NCBI RefSeq assembly: GCF_009856605.1
Contig: NZ_CP047242.1
Coordinates: 3,850,001-3,914,000 of the forward strand
DNA length: 64,000 nucleotides
Reading direction: 5' to 3'
DNA from: Trichormus variabilis 0441
GTDB lineage: Bacteria > Cyanobacteriota > Cyanobacteriia > Cyanobacteriales > Nostocaceae
Shown here piece by piece: positions 37,104-46,666 of the stretch. Position 1 is the first letter of the stretch; the number at the start of each line of letters is the position of its first letter. The notes beneath the pieces are model-generated. The model made no database searches, had not been told where the DNA came from, and saw nothing but the letters and a program-made list of their open reading frames with translations. Both the position numbers and the translations under genes were made by a program.

Positions 37104-38699
37104 ATGACTACTAAACCAGAGAGAATTATCATTTTTGATACAACACTCCGTGACGGGGAACAGTGTCCTGGTGCAACACTGAATATAGATGAAAAGCTGG
37201 CGATCGCCAAACAGTTAGCCCGCTTAGGTGTAGATATCATAGAGGCAGGTTTCGCTTTTGCTAGCCCTGGGGATTTTGAAGCAGTCCATAAAATTGCCCA
37301 AACTGTAGGGACGGAAAATGGCCCGGTAATTTGCAGTTTGGCAAGAGCTAGGCATGATGATATCAAAGCGGCAGCCGAAGCTATTAAACCAGCAGCTAAA
37401 GGCAGGATTCACACCTTTATTGCTACCTCAGATATTCACCTCCAGTACAAGCTGAAAAAAACCAGACCAGAAGTGATTGCGATCGCCGAAGAAATGGTAG
37501 CTTATGCCAAAAGTTTCACCGATGATGTGGAATTTTCCCCGGAAGATGCTGGACGTTCAGACCCAGAATTTTTGTATCAGGTTTTAGAGCGAGCGATCGC
37601 CGCCGGTGCAACAACAATTAACATTCCGGATACCGTTGGTTACACCACACCAAGCGAATTTGGGGCAATAATTAAGGGCATTAAAGAAAATGTCCCCAAC
37701 ATCGACCAAGCAATTATTTCTGTTCACGGACACAATGATTTAGGCTTGGCAGTTGCCAACTTCTTAGAAGCAGTTAAAAATGGTGCAAGACAACTAGAAT
37801 GCACCATCAATGGTATTGGTGAAAGAGCAGGAAACGCCGCCTTAGAAGAATTGGTAATGGCGATGCACGTCCGCAGACAATACTTTAATCCCTTCTTAGG
37901 TAGACACCCAGATTCGGAAGAACCACTCACCAATATTGACACCAAGCAAATATATAAAACCTCACGCTTGGTTTCTAATTTAACAGGAATGTTAGTACAA
38001 CCCAATAAGGCGATCGTTGGGGCTAACGCCTTCGCCCATGAATCAGGAATTCACCAAGATGGAGTTTTGAAAAACAAACTCACCTACGAAATCATGGATG
38101 CCCAATTGATTGGCTTAACAGACAATCAAATAGTTTTAGGCAAACATTCTGGGCGTAATGCTTTCCGTACCCGCTTGAAAGAATTAGGCTTTGAACTATC
38201 AGAAACTGAGTTAAATAAAGCCTTCGTCAAATTCAAAGAAGTCGCCGATAAAAAGAAAGAAATTTCTGATTGGGACTTGGAAGCAATTGTTAATGACGAA
38301 ATCCAGCAAGCCCCTGATTTATTCCGCGTAGAGTTGGTACAAGTTTCCTGCGGTAGCAATGCACGTCCAACAGCAACAGTTACCCTCCGCACCCCAGACG
38401 GCGAAGAACTCACCGACGCAGCCATTGGTACAGGGCCAGTAGACGCGGTATATAAAGCAATTAACCGCGTGGTCAACGTCCCCAACCAATTAATTGAGTT
38501 CTCCGTGCAGTCAGTAACAGCCGGGATTGATGCCATTGGGGAAGTGACAATTCGTTTGCGGTATGAATCACGAGTATTTTCCGGTCATGCGGCCAACACC
38601 GATATCATCGTCGCCTCTGCACAAGCCTACGTTAACGCCCTAAATCGTTTATACGCATCCTTGCAGACTCAAGATAAGCAAACAGAAGTAACAGCATAA
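37104..38699 (+). CDS. leuA: 2-isopropylmalate synthase
   Basis: Condenses acetyl-CoA with 2-oxoisovalerate in the first step of leucine synthesis. The 531-residue protein has the catalytic TIM barrel opening [16 protein letters not shown] (about 10-25), the metal motif [12 protein letters not shown] and [11 protein letters not shown], and a C-terminal LeuA dimer domain that gives feedback inhibition by leucine. The length is the full bacterial form. No leuB, leuC or leuD is adjacent. A strong hairpin terminator follows at 38706-38740. Confidence 0.97.
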   Translation: MTTKPERIIIFDTTLRDGEQCPGATLNIDEKLAIAKQLARLGVDIIEAGFAFASPGDFEAVHKIAQTVGTENGPVICSLARARHDDIKAAAEAIKPAAKGRIHTFIATSDIHLQYKLKKTRPEVIAIAEEMVAYAKSFTDDVEFSPEDAGRSDPEFLYQVLERAIAAGATTINIPDTVGYTTPSEFGAIIKGIKENVPNIDQAIISVHGHNDLGLAVANFLEAVKNGARQLECTINGIGERAGNAALEELVMAMHVRRQYFNPFLGRHPDSEEPLTNIDTKQIYKTSRLVSNLTGMLVQPNKAIVGANAFAHESGIHQDGVLKNKLTYEIMDAQLIGLTDNQIVLGKHSGRNAFRTRLKELGFELSETELNKAFVKFKEVADKKKEISDWDLEAIVNDEIQQAPDLFRVELVQVSCGSNARPTATVTLRTPDGEELTDAAIGTGPVDAVYKAINRVVNVPNQLIEFSVQSVTAGIDAIGEVTIRLRYESRVFSGHAANTDIIVASAQAYVNALNRLYASLQTQDKQTEVTA

Positions 38700-38705
38700 A
38701 ACTTA

Positions 38706-38740
38706 AAATAAACCCAACTCACTACAAGTTGGGTTTATTT
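38706..38740 (+). terminator. Strong hairpin terminator after leuA
   Basis: AAATAAACCCAACT (38706-38719) pairs perfectly over 14 bases with AGTTGGGTTTATTT (38727-38740) around a seven-base loop. The 3' arm is T-rich. It begins seven bases after the leuA stop. It also shows that the following gene cannot start at the TTG at 38729, which lies inside the stem. Confidence 0.85.
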
Positions 38741-38767
38741 ATTTCTCCTAATTATTTACTTCAACGA

Positions 38768-39625
38768 ATGAAGTTCTATAAATATCATGCTCTTGGTAAC
38801 GATTATTTAGTTATCAATCCTCAGGATTTAAAATTTAGCCTAACGCCTGAAAAAATTAAAATAATTTGCCATCGAAATTTTGGTATTGGATCTGATGGTA
38901 TTTTGTTGGGGCCTTTAGCATCAACAAAAGCACAATTCGCCTTACGCATTTTCAACCCCGACGGAAGTGAGGCAGAAAAAAGCGGTAATGGACTGCGGAT
39001 TTTCTCCCGTTATTTATGGGATATGGGACTAGTTGATGAAAATCCATTCTCAATTGAAACTGTAGGTGGACTAGTGGAATCTGCGATCAAAGATGCAGGT
39101 AAAACAGTCCAAGTAGAGATGGGGAAAGTCAGCTTTTGGAGTCGTGATATTCCAGTTGTTGGCGATGACAGAGAAGTAATTCAAGAAAAAATATTTCTTG
39201 ATGAAGGCATTTTTACATTTTGTGCAGCCACAATAGGTAATCCACACTGTGTAATTCTTTTAGATGACATCAATGCCGATGTTGCCAGAAATTTTGGCCC
39301 AATATTTGAAGTTTTTCCTCTTTTCCCCAATCGCACTAATGTGCAGTTTATGAAGGTTTTAGATAGAAGCACTATTCAAATTGAAATTTGGGAAAGAGGA
39401 GCAGGTTACACTTTAGCTTCAGGTAGTAGTAGTAGCGCGGCGGCGGCTACTGCACATAAACTTGGTTTGTGTGACTCTGAAATTATTGTCCAAATGCCTG
39501 GGGGAGACATTTTAATTCAAATTAAAGATGACTTTCATATCTCTATGACTGGTTTTGTCACAAAAGTTGCCCAAGGAGAATTGTCAACAGAAATATTTGC
39601 CATAGAAACTGTCAGTAATATCTGA
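38768..39625 (+). CDS. DapF-like protein lacking both catalytic cysteines
   Basis: Member of the diaminopimelate epimerase fold family, about 285 residues, normal length. The opening FYKYHALGNDYLVIN, the FNPDGSEAE loop and GNPHCVILLDD are family-like. DapF uses two cysteines, in CGNGxR and in ACGTG. Here the first motif reads SGNGLR with Ser72 and the second LASGSS with Ser218, so both acid/base thiols are replaced by serine. Racemisation of diaminopimelate is therefore doubtful, and I give no dapF symbol. The start is ATG 38768. A different reaction or a binding role is possible. Confidence 0.85.
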   Translation: MKFYKYHALGNDYLVINPQDLKFSLTPEKIKIICHRNFGIGSDGILLGPLASTKAQFALRIFNPDGSEAEKSGNGLRIFSRYLWDMGLVDENPFSIETVGGLVESAIKDAGKTVQVEMGKVSFWSRDIPVVGDDREVIQEKIFLDEGIFTFCAATIGNPHCVILLDDINADVARNFGPIFEVFPLFPNRTNVQFMKVLDRSTIQIEIWERGAGYTLASGSSSSAAAATAHKLGLCDSEIIVQMPGGDILIQIKDDFHISMTGFVTKVAQGELSTEIFAIETVSNI

Positions 39626-39691
39626 GAAAATTACTGAACCAATATCTAGATAGTAGAGTGTAAATTCAAAAATATTGCATCTACTACCTTC

Positions 39692-41137
39692 ATGAATCCT
39701 CACAAAATAAAGGCTTGGGAAGAAGTTCGGACTACTTTTAAAGAGATTTGGGGTTACGAAGATTTCCGTCCGCCACAAGGGGAAATTGTTGGCAGTTTAT
39801 TATCCCGAAAAGATGCACTAATTATTATGCCTACCGGGGGCGGTAAATCAATTTGTTTTCAATTACCTGCACTATTACAAACAGGTTTAACTTTGGTAGT
39901 TTCCCCGTTGGTGGCGTTGATGGAGAATCAAGTGCAAGAACTACTCCAACGCCAACAAAAAGCAGCACTATTGCATAGTGAGTTGTCCACATTTCAACGC
40001 CGCATAACTCTACAAGCATTAGAAAAACAACAACTAAGATTACTATATTTATCTCCTGAAACTTTATTAAGTCCACCAGTTTGGGAAAGATTATGTCAGC
40101 CACAACTGCAAATAAATGGCTTAATTTTAGATGAAGCCCATTGTTTAGTGCAGTGGGGTGAAACATTTCGCCCGGCTTACCGCAGACTAGGGGCTGTTAG
40201 ACCTGCATTGCTCAAACATAAACCACCAGGAACTAAAATCAGTATTGCTGCGTTTACGGCTACGGCTGACCCCTCTGCACAACAAACTATTCAAACAGTT
40301 TTACAATTACAGCAACCAGATATTTTTCGCCTCAATCCTTACCGTCCTAATTTGCATCCTACTGTCCGCATTGCTTGGACACCAAAGGGTAGGAAACAGC
40401 ATTTAATCAAATTTATTCAAAATCGACCCCAACAAGCAGGATTAATTTACGTCCGCACCAGAAGAGATAGTGAAGACTTAGCTGTATGGCTGTCACAAAT
40501 GGGTTACGCCACAGCTAGTTATCATGCTGGATTAGGCGCAACAGAACGCCGGGAAGTAGAAGCCAAGTGGTTAGGGGGAAAAATTCCCTTTGTGGTCTGT
40601 ACCTGCGCTTTTGGAATGGGGATTAATAAGCCAGATGTGCGCTGGGTAGTCCATTTTCACTCACCACACCTATTGTCTGAATATGTGCAAGAAATTGGTC
40701 GTGGGGGAAGGGATGGTAAACCAGCCGAGGCGCTGACATTGGTGAGTGAACCTACAGGGTGGCTAGATGCAGAGGATAAACAAAGACAGGAGTTTTTTCA
40801 AGAGAAAATGCGATCGCAACAACAAAAAGCCCAGCAATTAATCAAAAAACTACCACAGCAAGGCGAAATTAACTCTGTAACTAAACAATTTCCTGATAGT
40901 GCTGTAGCCCTAGCCTTACTCCACAGCAGTGGTCAATTAAACTGGCTAGATCCTTTCAATTACAAAATAGAACACAAGGCCAAAAGTCAGCCATCAAAAC
41001 AATTGCAGGCTACTAAACAAATGACTCAATATTTAAATACTAAACAATGTCGCTGGCAATTTTTATTAAATGCTTTTGGGTTTGATAAAGAAGCAAATAA
41101 CTGGCGTTGTGGACATTGCGATAATTGCCGAAATTAA
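39692..41137 (+). CDS. RecQ-family DNA helicase, short form
   Basis: ATP-dependent 3'-5' DNA helicase, SF2. Walker A is MPTGGGKSICFQLPALL (about 47-63), motif II is DEAHC (about 147-151), and motifs IV-VI follow with GLIYVRTRRDSEDL and EIGRGGRDGKPAE. At the end, CRWQFLLNAFGFD and CGHCDNCRN form the cysteine zinc cluster of RecQ. The protein stops there at 481 residues, so the HRDC domain is absent and the winged helix seems reduced. It lies 66 bases after the DapF-like gene on the same strand. A second, longer RecQ may exist elsewhere. Confidence 0.92.
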   Translation: MNPHKIKAWEEVRTTFKEIWGYEDFRPPQGEIVGSLLSRKDALIIMPTGGGKSICFQLPALLQTGLTLVVSPLVALMENQVQELLQRQQKAALLHSELSTFQRRITLQALEKQQLRLLYLSPETLLSPPVWERLCQPQLQINGLILDEAHCLVQWGETFRPAYRRLGAVRPALLKHKPPGTKISIAAFTATADPSAQQTIQTVLQLQQPDIFRLNPYRPNLHPTVRIAWTPKGRKQHLIKFIQNRPQQAGLIYVRTRRDSEDLAVWLSQMGYATASYHAGLGATERREVEAKWLGGKIPFVVCTCAFGMGINKPDVRWVVHFHSPHLLSEYVQEIGRGGRDGKPAEALTLVSEPTGWLDAEDKQRQEFFQEKMRSQQQKAQQLIKKLPQQGEINSVTKQFPDSAVALALLHSSGQLNWLDPFNYKIEHKAKSQPSKQLQATKQMTQYLNTKQCRWQFLLNAFGFDKEANNWRCGHCDNCRN

Positions 41138-41138
41138 C

Positions 41139-41612
41139 TCATCCAGTAAGCTCATTCTTTTTGCCCTTAAATTTATCCCATAATGCGCGATGAGATGAAT
41201 AACCAAATTCATCATTACGGGTTTCATATTGTTGAATCCAATTTTGAAGAAACTCAAAAGTTTTAGTTTGTTCTTCAGATGATTTGAACTTATGAGGTTC
41301 CCAAGGTCGATTGCTGTTGTTTTGTAAGCATTTATCGATGCCAGGGTTGAGAAAATAGATTTCAGTAGCAAATTCTAGAGCAATTTCTATGAGGCTACTA
41401 TAGCAGCCTTCAATTATCCAGGTATGATTATTTTGGATAAATTCTAGTAAATCTTTTGCTGCATCTGCATGTGAACGGCGTACAGCAATTTGATTTGGTT
41501 CCCATGCAATAGTATCGAGGTCGAGAATTGGAATACAAAGATTTTGTCCCAGCTTCTGTGCTAAAGTGCTTTTTCCCGAACCGGAATTGCCAAATATCAA
41601 AATGCGATTCAT
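41139..41612 (-). CDS. Small P-loop kinase-like protein (adenylate kinase/FlaR-like)
   Basis: A nucleotide-kinase-like protein of about 157 residues. It begins MNRILIFGNSGSGKSTLA, a P-loop at residues about 8-15, followed by LDLDTIAWEPN and WIIEGCYSS, the pattern of proteins often labelled DNA topology modulation protein FlaR. The substrate is unknown. The frame opens at an ATG at 41621, but ATG 41612 places the P-loop as usual. It is convergent with recQ, leaving one base between the stops, so there is no room for a terminator between them. Confidence 0.85.
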   Translation of the reverse strand: MNRILIFGNSGSGKSTLAQKLGQNLCIPILDLDTIAWEPNQIAVRRSHADAAKDLLEFIQNNHTWIIEGCYSSLIEIALEFATEIYFLNPGIDKCLQNNSNRPWEPHKFKSSEEQTKTFEFLQNWIQQYETRNDEFGYSSHRALWDKFKGKKNELTG

Positions 41613-41779
41613 TATACACACAAAATAAATGATGTAGAGACTTTGAGTGCAACCTCTCTAAAGTACAGAATAAAGTGCATCTTCATCAAGAAACAGTATA
41701 AGTTCTAATTATATTTTTAGAGGAGTTAAAAGTTGGAATTTAGATTAATTCCTAACTCTTAACTCTTGATTATGATTTT

Positions 41780-42772
41780 TTAAAACTGACGCAAAAACCG
41801 TAAATCACTAGCATATAAACGACGGATATCGTCGATTTGGTGTAACACCATTGCAAAGCGTTCGACACCAAAACCAGCCGCAAAGCCAGTATAAATTTCT
41901 GGGTCATAGCCTACAGATTTCATGACATTGGGATCGACCATACCGCAACCCATGACTTCCAGCCAGCGCCCATTCCACTGCAAATCTACCTCAGCCGAGG
42001 GTTCGGTAAACGGGAAGTAACTAGCACGGAAACGAATTGGTAAATCACCAAACATAGCTTGCAAAAACACTTTAATAGTGCCTTTGAGGTCGGTAAAAGT
42101 TAGCCCCTCATCAATGGCTAACAACTCAATTTGATGGAAAACTGCCGAGTGGGTGGCATCTACATTATCTCGCCGATAAACTCGTCCAGGAGCCACAATA
42201 TGAATTGGTGGTTCCTCTTTTTCCATATAACGAATTTGCACCGATGAGGTGTGAGTACGCAGGAGATTACCGTCTGGGAGATAGAAAGTATCCTGCATAT
42301 CACGGGCGGGGTGGTCTGGTGGAGTGTTGAGAGCTTCAAAATTGTAGTAATCTGTCTCCATCTCCAATCCTTGCGCCACCGTGTAGCCCAAGCCCACAAA
42401 AACATCTAGCGCCCGGTCGATGATGCCATTTAGGGGGTGAATACGTCCTTGCGGCTTGTAAATACCAGGCATAGTGACATCAAGGGTTTCCGCGTCAAGC
42501 TGTGCCTGAATTTGGGCAGATTCTAAAGATTCCCGTTGCTTATCTAAACTAGCCTGTAGGGCTTCCTTAACCGTATTGGCGATCGCTCCAATTTTCGGTC
42601 GTTCCTCTGCACTCATCTGCCCCATGCTTCGCAACAAAGCCCCCAATTGCCCTTTTTTGCCCAGATAACTAACTCTGAGTTCCTCCAGACGTTCGAGGGT
42701 ATCGGCGGCGGCGATCGCCTGTTCTCCTTCCTGCCGCAATGCTAAAAGTTGAGCTTCTAAGTTGCTAGTCAT
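41780..42772 (-). CDS. pheS: Phenylalanyl-tRNA synthetase alpha subunit
   Basis: Catalytic subunit of the heterotetrameric synthetase that charges tRNA-Phe; the beta subunit gene is not adjacent. The 330-residue protein has an N-terminal coiled-coil tRNA-binding arm (about 1-90) and a class II core: [21 protein letters not shown], the motif 2 region [11 protein letters not shown], and motif 3 [14 protein letters not shown]. The start codon ATG 42772 lies inside a heptamer repeat array, so the whole leader of this essential gene is repeat DNA. Confidence 0.96.
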
Positions 42773-42818
42773 TAGTCATTAGTTATTAGTCAGTGGTCAG
42801 TAGTCAGTGGTCAGTAGC
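42767..42818. repeat. Heptamer tandem repeat overlapping the pheS start
   Basis: Seven-base units of the type TAGTCAT then TAGTCAG/TGGTCAG run head to tail for about 50 bases. They include the pheS start codon (42770-42772) and its 5' leader. This is an STRR-type repeat characteristic of heterocystous cyanobacteria. Confidence 0.8.
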
Positions 42819-42961
42819 AAAAAATAAACAACTGACAAAGGACAATTAACATTAGCAATGTGGGATTAATGAGTCAACGCCACACGATCAAACCATACTT
42901 CTGTCTACCAGTTTAAAGGCGATCAGGCATAGGTGCTGAAAGTCAAAAGACAAAAATAGCT

Positions 42962-42993
42962 ATTGACAACTGACAACTAACCACTGACAACTA
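42962..42993. repeat. Heptamer tandem repeat before surE
   Basis: Four units of TGACAAC/TGACAACTAAC type end five bases before the surE start codon. The units are the complement of the GTTGTCA type seen near 61542, and they occupy the position where a ribosome site should be. Confidence 0.75.
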
Positions 42994-42997
42994 AACT

Positions 42998-43795
42998 ATG
43001 AAATTACTGATTAGCAATGATGACGGCATTTCCGCCTTAGGTATTCGTACCTTGGCTAACGCCTTAGCCGAGGTTGGCCATGATGTAACTGTAGTTTGTC
43101 CAGATAGGGAGCGATCGGCTACTGGTCATGGACTGACTTTACATCAACCGATTCGCGCCGAAATTGTCGAGTCAATTTTTCACCCCGCGATTAAAGCTTG
43201 GGCTTGTGATGGTACTCCCTCGGATTGCGTAAAACTGGCACTTTGGGCTTTATTAGATTCTCCACCCGATTTAGTCCTCTCTGGAATTAATCAAGGTGCT
43301 AATTTAGGCACAGAAATTTTGTATTCTGGTACGGTTTCTGCGGCGATGGAGGGAATGATCGAAGGTATTCCCAGCATCGCTTTTAGCCTAACTAGCCACA
43401 TTTCCCGAAATTTTCAGCCTGCGGCAAAGTTTGCCACCATTCTAGTAGAGCAACTCGCTGCCAAACCCATACCAGATTTGATGTTACTCAATGTTAATAT
43501 CCCCCCTGTGGAATGGGAAGAAATCGCCGGCGTTAAACTCACCCGTCAAGGGGTACGGCGCTACGTCGATGTTTTCGACAAGCGCACCGATCCTCGTGGC
43601 AAAACCTACTACTGGTTAACTGGGGAAGTTTTAGAGGAAGTGGAACCCCCAGAAGGTTTAAATTTGCCCCAAAATGTACCCATTGATGTTCATGCAGTCA
43701 AAGATAACTACATCAGCATCACCCCACTGCAATACAACCTCACCTATGCCACCGCATTAGATAAATTATCTAATTGGAATTTTCCTATGTCTTAA
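42998..43795 (+). CDS. surE: 5'-nucleotidase SurE
   Basis: Metal-dependent survival-protein phosphatase acting on nucleoside monophosphates. The 265-residue protein starts [15 protein letters not shown] with the metal-binding Asp-Asp near 8-9, then [18 protein letters not shown] with the metal serine near 41, and [19 protein letters not shown] with the asparagine ligand near 97. The length is normal. It is divergent from pheS; the 225 bases between them hold two heptamer repeat arrays. No ribosome site is visible at the ATG because repeat DNA precedes it. Confidence 0.95.
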   Translation: MKLLISNDDGISALGIRTLANALAEVGHDVTVVCPDRERSATGHGLTLHQPIRAEIVESIFHPAIKAWACDGTPSDCVKLALWALLDSPPDLVLSGINQGANLGTEILYSGTVSAAMEGMIEGIPSIAFSLTSHISRNFQPAAKFATILVEQLAAKPIPDLMLLNVNIPPVEWEEIAGVKLTRQGVRRYVDVFDKRTDPRGKTYYWLTGEVLEEVEPPEGLNLPQNVPIDVHAVKDNYISITPLQYNLTYATALDKLSNWNFPMS

Positions 43796-44197
43796 ATAGG
43801 GGTGTAGGGGTGTAAGGGTTAGTGAAATGATTATCCCCTAGTTAGTCTGAGAGTCATAACTCACTGCTTAGTAAAAAACATACACTTGTGAGAATCCCCA
43901 GTCCCCAATCCCCAGTCCCCAATCCCCAATCCCCAGTCCCCAATCCCCAGTGCAACACAACAAAATTTAGGCTATAAAGTTATGAGCATTCTTGCTATTA
44001 GTGATACATAAATACTGGGAATCATGAGGTAAACGCCTTGTATTACCTCACCTGGTTGACAATATCTACCGAAAACAAAGTATGCTGTTTTACCAATAAC
44101 TCTATTCTCTATCTCCTACGGTAAAACAGTATAAATTTCACAAAACAAGTAACACACTTGTGAGTAAATAGACCGCTCAGTCCAGCAGAAAATACCC
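43796..44197. other. Intergenic region, 402 bp, with a CCCCART array
   Basis: Contains the eight-unit repeat at 43896-43951 and otherwise unremarkable DNA. There is no open frame with a product. The promoter of the downstream metallo-hydrolase gene is expected in the last 200 bases. Confidence 0.5.
43896..43951. repeat. STRR array, eight CCCCART units
   Basis: Exactly eight uninterrupted heptamers, alternating CCCCAGT and CCCCAAT, over 56 bases. This is the classic short tandemly repeated repetitive sequence (STRR1 type) of heterocystous cyanobacteria. Confidence 0.95.
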
Positions 44198-45094
44198 ATG
44201 TCAAGGATAGAGAACCAATTTACTGTGCAATTTTGGGGAGTTCGTGGCAGCATCCCCTGTCCTGGTCCACATACAGTCCGCTATGGTGGTAATACACCTT
44301 GTGTTGAAATGCAGGTGGCAGGCAAACGTCTAATTTTTGATGGTGGTACAGGGTTACACGTTTTGGGGCAATCTTTATTGCGCCAAATGCCTATAGAAGC
44401 TTACCTATTTTTCACTCATTCCCATTGGGATCATATGCAGGGTTTCCCCTTCTTTGTTCCTGGGTTTGTGAAAGGAAATAATTTTCATATCTATGGTGCG
44501 ATCGCTCCCGATGGTTCCACAGTGGAACAACGATTGAACGATCAAATGCTCCACCCTAATTTTCCCGTACCTTTGCAGATCATGCAAGCCAACCTGCATT
44601 TTCACGACGTGCAACCAGGGCTACCAATCCATATCAATGATATTACCGTCGAAACAGCAGCCCTCAACCATCCAGGTGAAGCCGTAGGCTATCGAATTAA
44701 CTGGCGTGGTGGTGCAGCCGTTTACATTACAGATACAGAACATTTTCCAGATAAATTGGATGAAAATGTCCTGAAGTTGGCTAAAAATGCAGATATTCTC
44801 ATTTATGATTCCACCTATACTGATGAAGAATATCACTCTGCCAAATCGCCGAGAATTGGTTGGGGACATTCGACTTGGCAAGAAGCTGTCAAAATAGCAA
44901 AGGCGGCTAATGTCAAAACATTAGTTATATTCCACCATGATCCTGCCCATGATGATGATTTCTTAGATCAGATTGGCGCGCAAGCTTTTGCCCAGTTTTC
45001 TGGGGCAATTATGGCGCGGGAAGGCATGGTACTACAGGTTCCTGTGTCGGCTCCCTTATCGGAATCTTTTCCCGTTAGTAATGTTTCCGCATAA
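44198..45094 (+). CDS. Metallo-beta-lactamase-fold hydrolase
   Basis: A 298-residue MBL-fold protein. It starts VQFWGVRGSIPCPGPHTVRYGGN, typical of a phosphodiesterase-like group. The dinuclear metal motif THSHWDHMQGFPFF is at about 73-86; later ligands are in LNHPGEAVGYRI, the YDSTYTDEEY stretch and VIFHHDPAHDD. It has no signal peptide. Related proteins include cyclic-nucleotide phosphodiesterases and tRNase Z-like enzymes, but the substrate cannot be fixed here. It lies between surE and ribF, same strand, with long gaps on both sides. Confidence 0.9.
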   Translation: MSRIENQFTVQFWGVRGSIPCPGPHTVRYGGNTPCVEMQVAGKRLIFDGGTGLHVLGQSLLRQMPIEAYLFFTHSHWDHMQGFPFFVPGFVKGNNFHIYGAIAPDGSTVEQRLNDQMLHPNFPVPLQIMQANLHFHDVQPGLPIHINDITVETAALNHPGEAVGYRINWRGGAAVYITDTEHFPDKLDENVLKLAKNADILIYDSTYTDEEYHSAKSPRIGWGHSTWQEAVKIAKAANVKTLVIFHHDPAHDDDFLDQIGAQAFAQFSGAIMAREGMVLQVPVSAPLSESFPVSNVSA

Positions 45095-45223
45095 AAGTTG
45101 CACTCGGAGTAATTGTAGATTTTAGATTAGATTGGTGATTAGGAACTGTCAGCGCCAGAATCTACCTGTAAGGTATTATGCGACGAGCTGATAGTTAAAT
45201 AAACCTCAAATCCCAAAATCCAA

Positions 45224-46312
45224 GTGCTAAATCTGTCTCAAAATGGGTGTTCTGTGTGGGTTGCTTCTACAACTGAAATGGTTCTCACGCCAACGGCTGT
45301 TGCTCTTGGTAAGTTTGATGGAGTGCATCTTGGCCATCAAAGGGTCATTCAACCAGTTTTGCAGTCAACTAGGAGCGCACAAACATGGGGAGATGCACTA
45401 GACTCATCAGCCCAATCAGCGAACCCTCCAGCAGCACCACAAGAACGGATATACTCCACAGTTGTCACTTTTCGTCCTCATCCCCAAGAGTTTTTTACAG
45501 GACAAGCCCGTACTTGGTTAACTCCTCTAGATGAAAAAGTACAACAATTGCGATCGCTTGGGGTAGATCAACTAGTACTACTACCCTTTGACAAAGAATT
45601 AACTGCCTTGTCACCGGAAGAGTTTGTCGAAAAAATTCTTGTGCAACAACTACGCTGTCAACGAATTAGCGTCGGGCAAGATTTTTGTTTTGGCAAACAA
45701 CGCCGTGGTACTGCCAGGGACTTGCAGTTAATTGCAGCCAAATACCATATCCCTGTTAGCATAGTTCCTTTACAAACTTCTGATGGGCAGTTTCTTGAAG
45801 ACGGCAACTGTGGTAGCTTTGAGTCTCTAGAATATGCTCCTATTAGTACTTCATTAATTCGCCAAGCTCTAGAAACCGGTGATATCAAAACTGCCAATCA
45901 ATTCTTAGGAAGACCCTACATTCTCATGGGCGTAGTCGTTGAAGGCGAACAACTTGGTAGAACCATTGGTTTTCCTACAGCCAACTTGGAACTACCAAAA
46001 GATAAATTTATCCCCCGTCAAGGAGTTTACGCCGTCCGTGTCAAAATTCTCGGTGAGAGCGCAGATGCTAATGTACCACCGGAAATTTTGGGGGTGATGA
46101 ATATTGGCAACCGCCCCACAGTTAATGGTACTTATTCATCGGTAGAAGTGCATCTTCTAGATTGGTCTGGGGATTTATATGGCAAGGAAATAGTAGTGCA
46201 GTTAGTGGACTTTCTGCGACCAGAACAAAAATTTCCCTCTCTAGAAGCCTTAAAAGCGCAAATTCAACAAGACTCCACTGTCGCTAGACAAATTTTGTCA
46301 AGGGAGAATTGA
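45224..46312 (+). CDS. ribF: Bifunctional riboflavin kinase/FAD synthetase
   Basis: Makes FMN and then FAD from riboflavin. The N-terminal adenylyltransferase domain shows TAVALGKFDGVHLGHQRVI (about 25-43) and VTFRPHPQEFFTG; the C-terminal kinase domain shows GRTIGFPTANLELP with its metal loop and MNIGNRPTVNGTY. At 362 residues it is longer than usual, mainly from a Ser/Ala/Pro-rich insertion (about 51-77) before YSTVVTF. The start is GTG 45224; a GTG at 45254 is also plausible. No FMN riboswitch is visible upstream. Confidence 0.93.
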   Translation: MLNLSQNGCSVWVASTTEMVLTPTAVALGKFDGVHLGHQRVIQPVLQSTRSAQTWGDALDSSAQSANPPAAPQERIYSTVVTFRPHPQEFFTGQARTWLTPLDEKVQQLRSLGVDQLVLLPFDKELTALSPEEFVEKILVQQLRCQRISVGQDFCFGKQRRGTARDLQLIAAKYHIPVSIVPLQTSDGQFLEDGNCGSFESLEYAPISTSLIRQALETGDIKTANQFLGRPYILMGVVVEGEQLGRTIGFPTANLELPKDKFIPRQGVYAVRVKILGESADANVPPEILGVMNIGNRPTVNGTYSSVEVHLLDWSGDLYGKEIVVQLVDFLRPEQKFPSLEALKAQIQQDSTVARQILSREN

Positions 46313-46666
46313 GAATAGGGGTGTGGGAGTTTAGGGGTGTGGGGTTTTTGAACATCTACGCCCTAGTATTCTGAATATTTTTTATCTGGAAGTTCCTTAT
46401 GGGTAGGTTCCACAGACCTTGGAAGTCAGAATTCAGAATAAATTTTAAATTTTGAATTTTGACTAGCCTAAGTGGGAACACTGTAAATACAGGAGTGGGG
46501 AATAAGGCATAGGTTATTCTCCATTCCAGTTTCTTATATGAGGAATGACACACGAAGAGTGGATTTGATTAGGAGTATAAGTTTTCAAAACCTTTACACC
46601 CTTACACCCTTACACCCCTCCTCTTGTATAAGTCCTGCCATACCCTAATCCCCGAACCTGTGGTGC
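46313..46666. other. Intergenic region, 354 bp, ribF to MoxR
   Basis: Contains three to four CACCCTTA units (about 46595-46618) and no convincing gene. A 65-codon minus-strand frame at 46356-46553 lacks any recognisable product. Confidence 0.45.

Noticed and set aside
38729..38767. TTG start of the DapF-like gene giving 13 extra residues
   Set aside because: The TTG lies within the leuA terminator stem; ATG 38768 gives the normal family N-terminus.
42773..42997. Repeat arrays read as a CRISPR
   Set aside because: Units are contiguous heptamers with no spacers and no cas genes are in the window.
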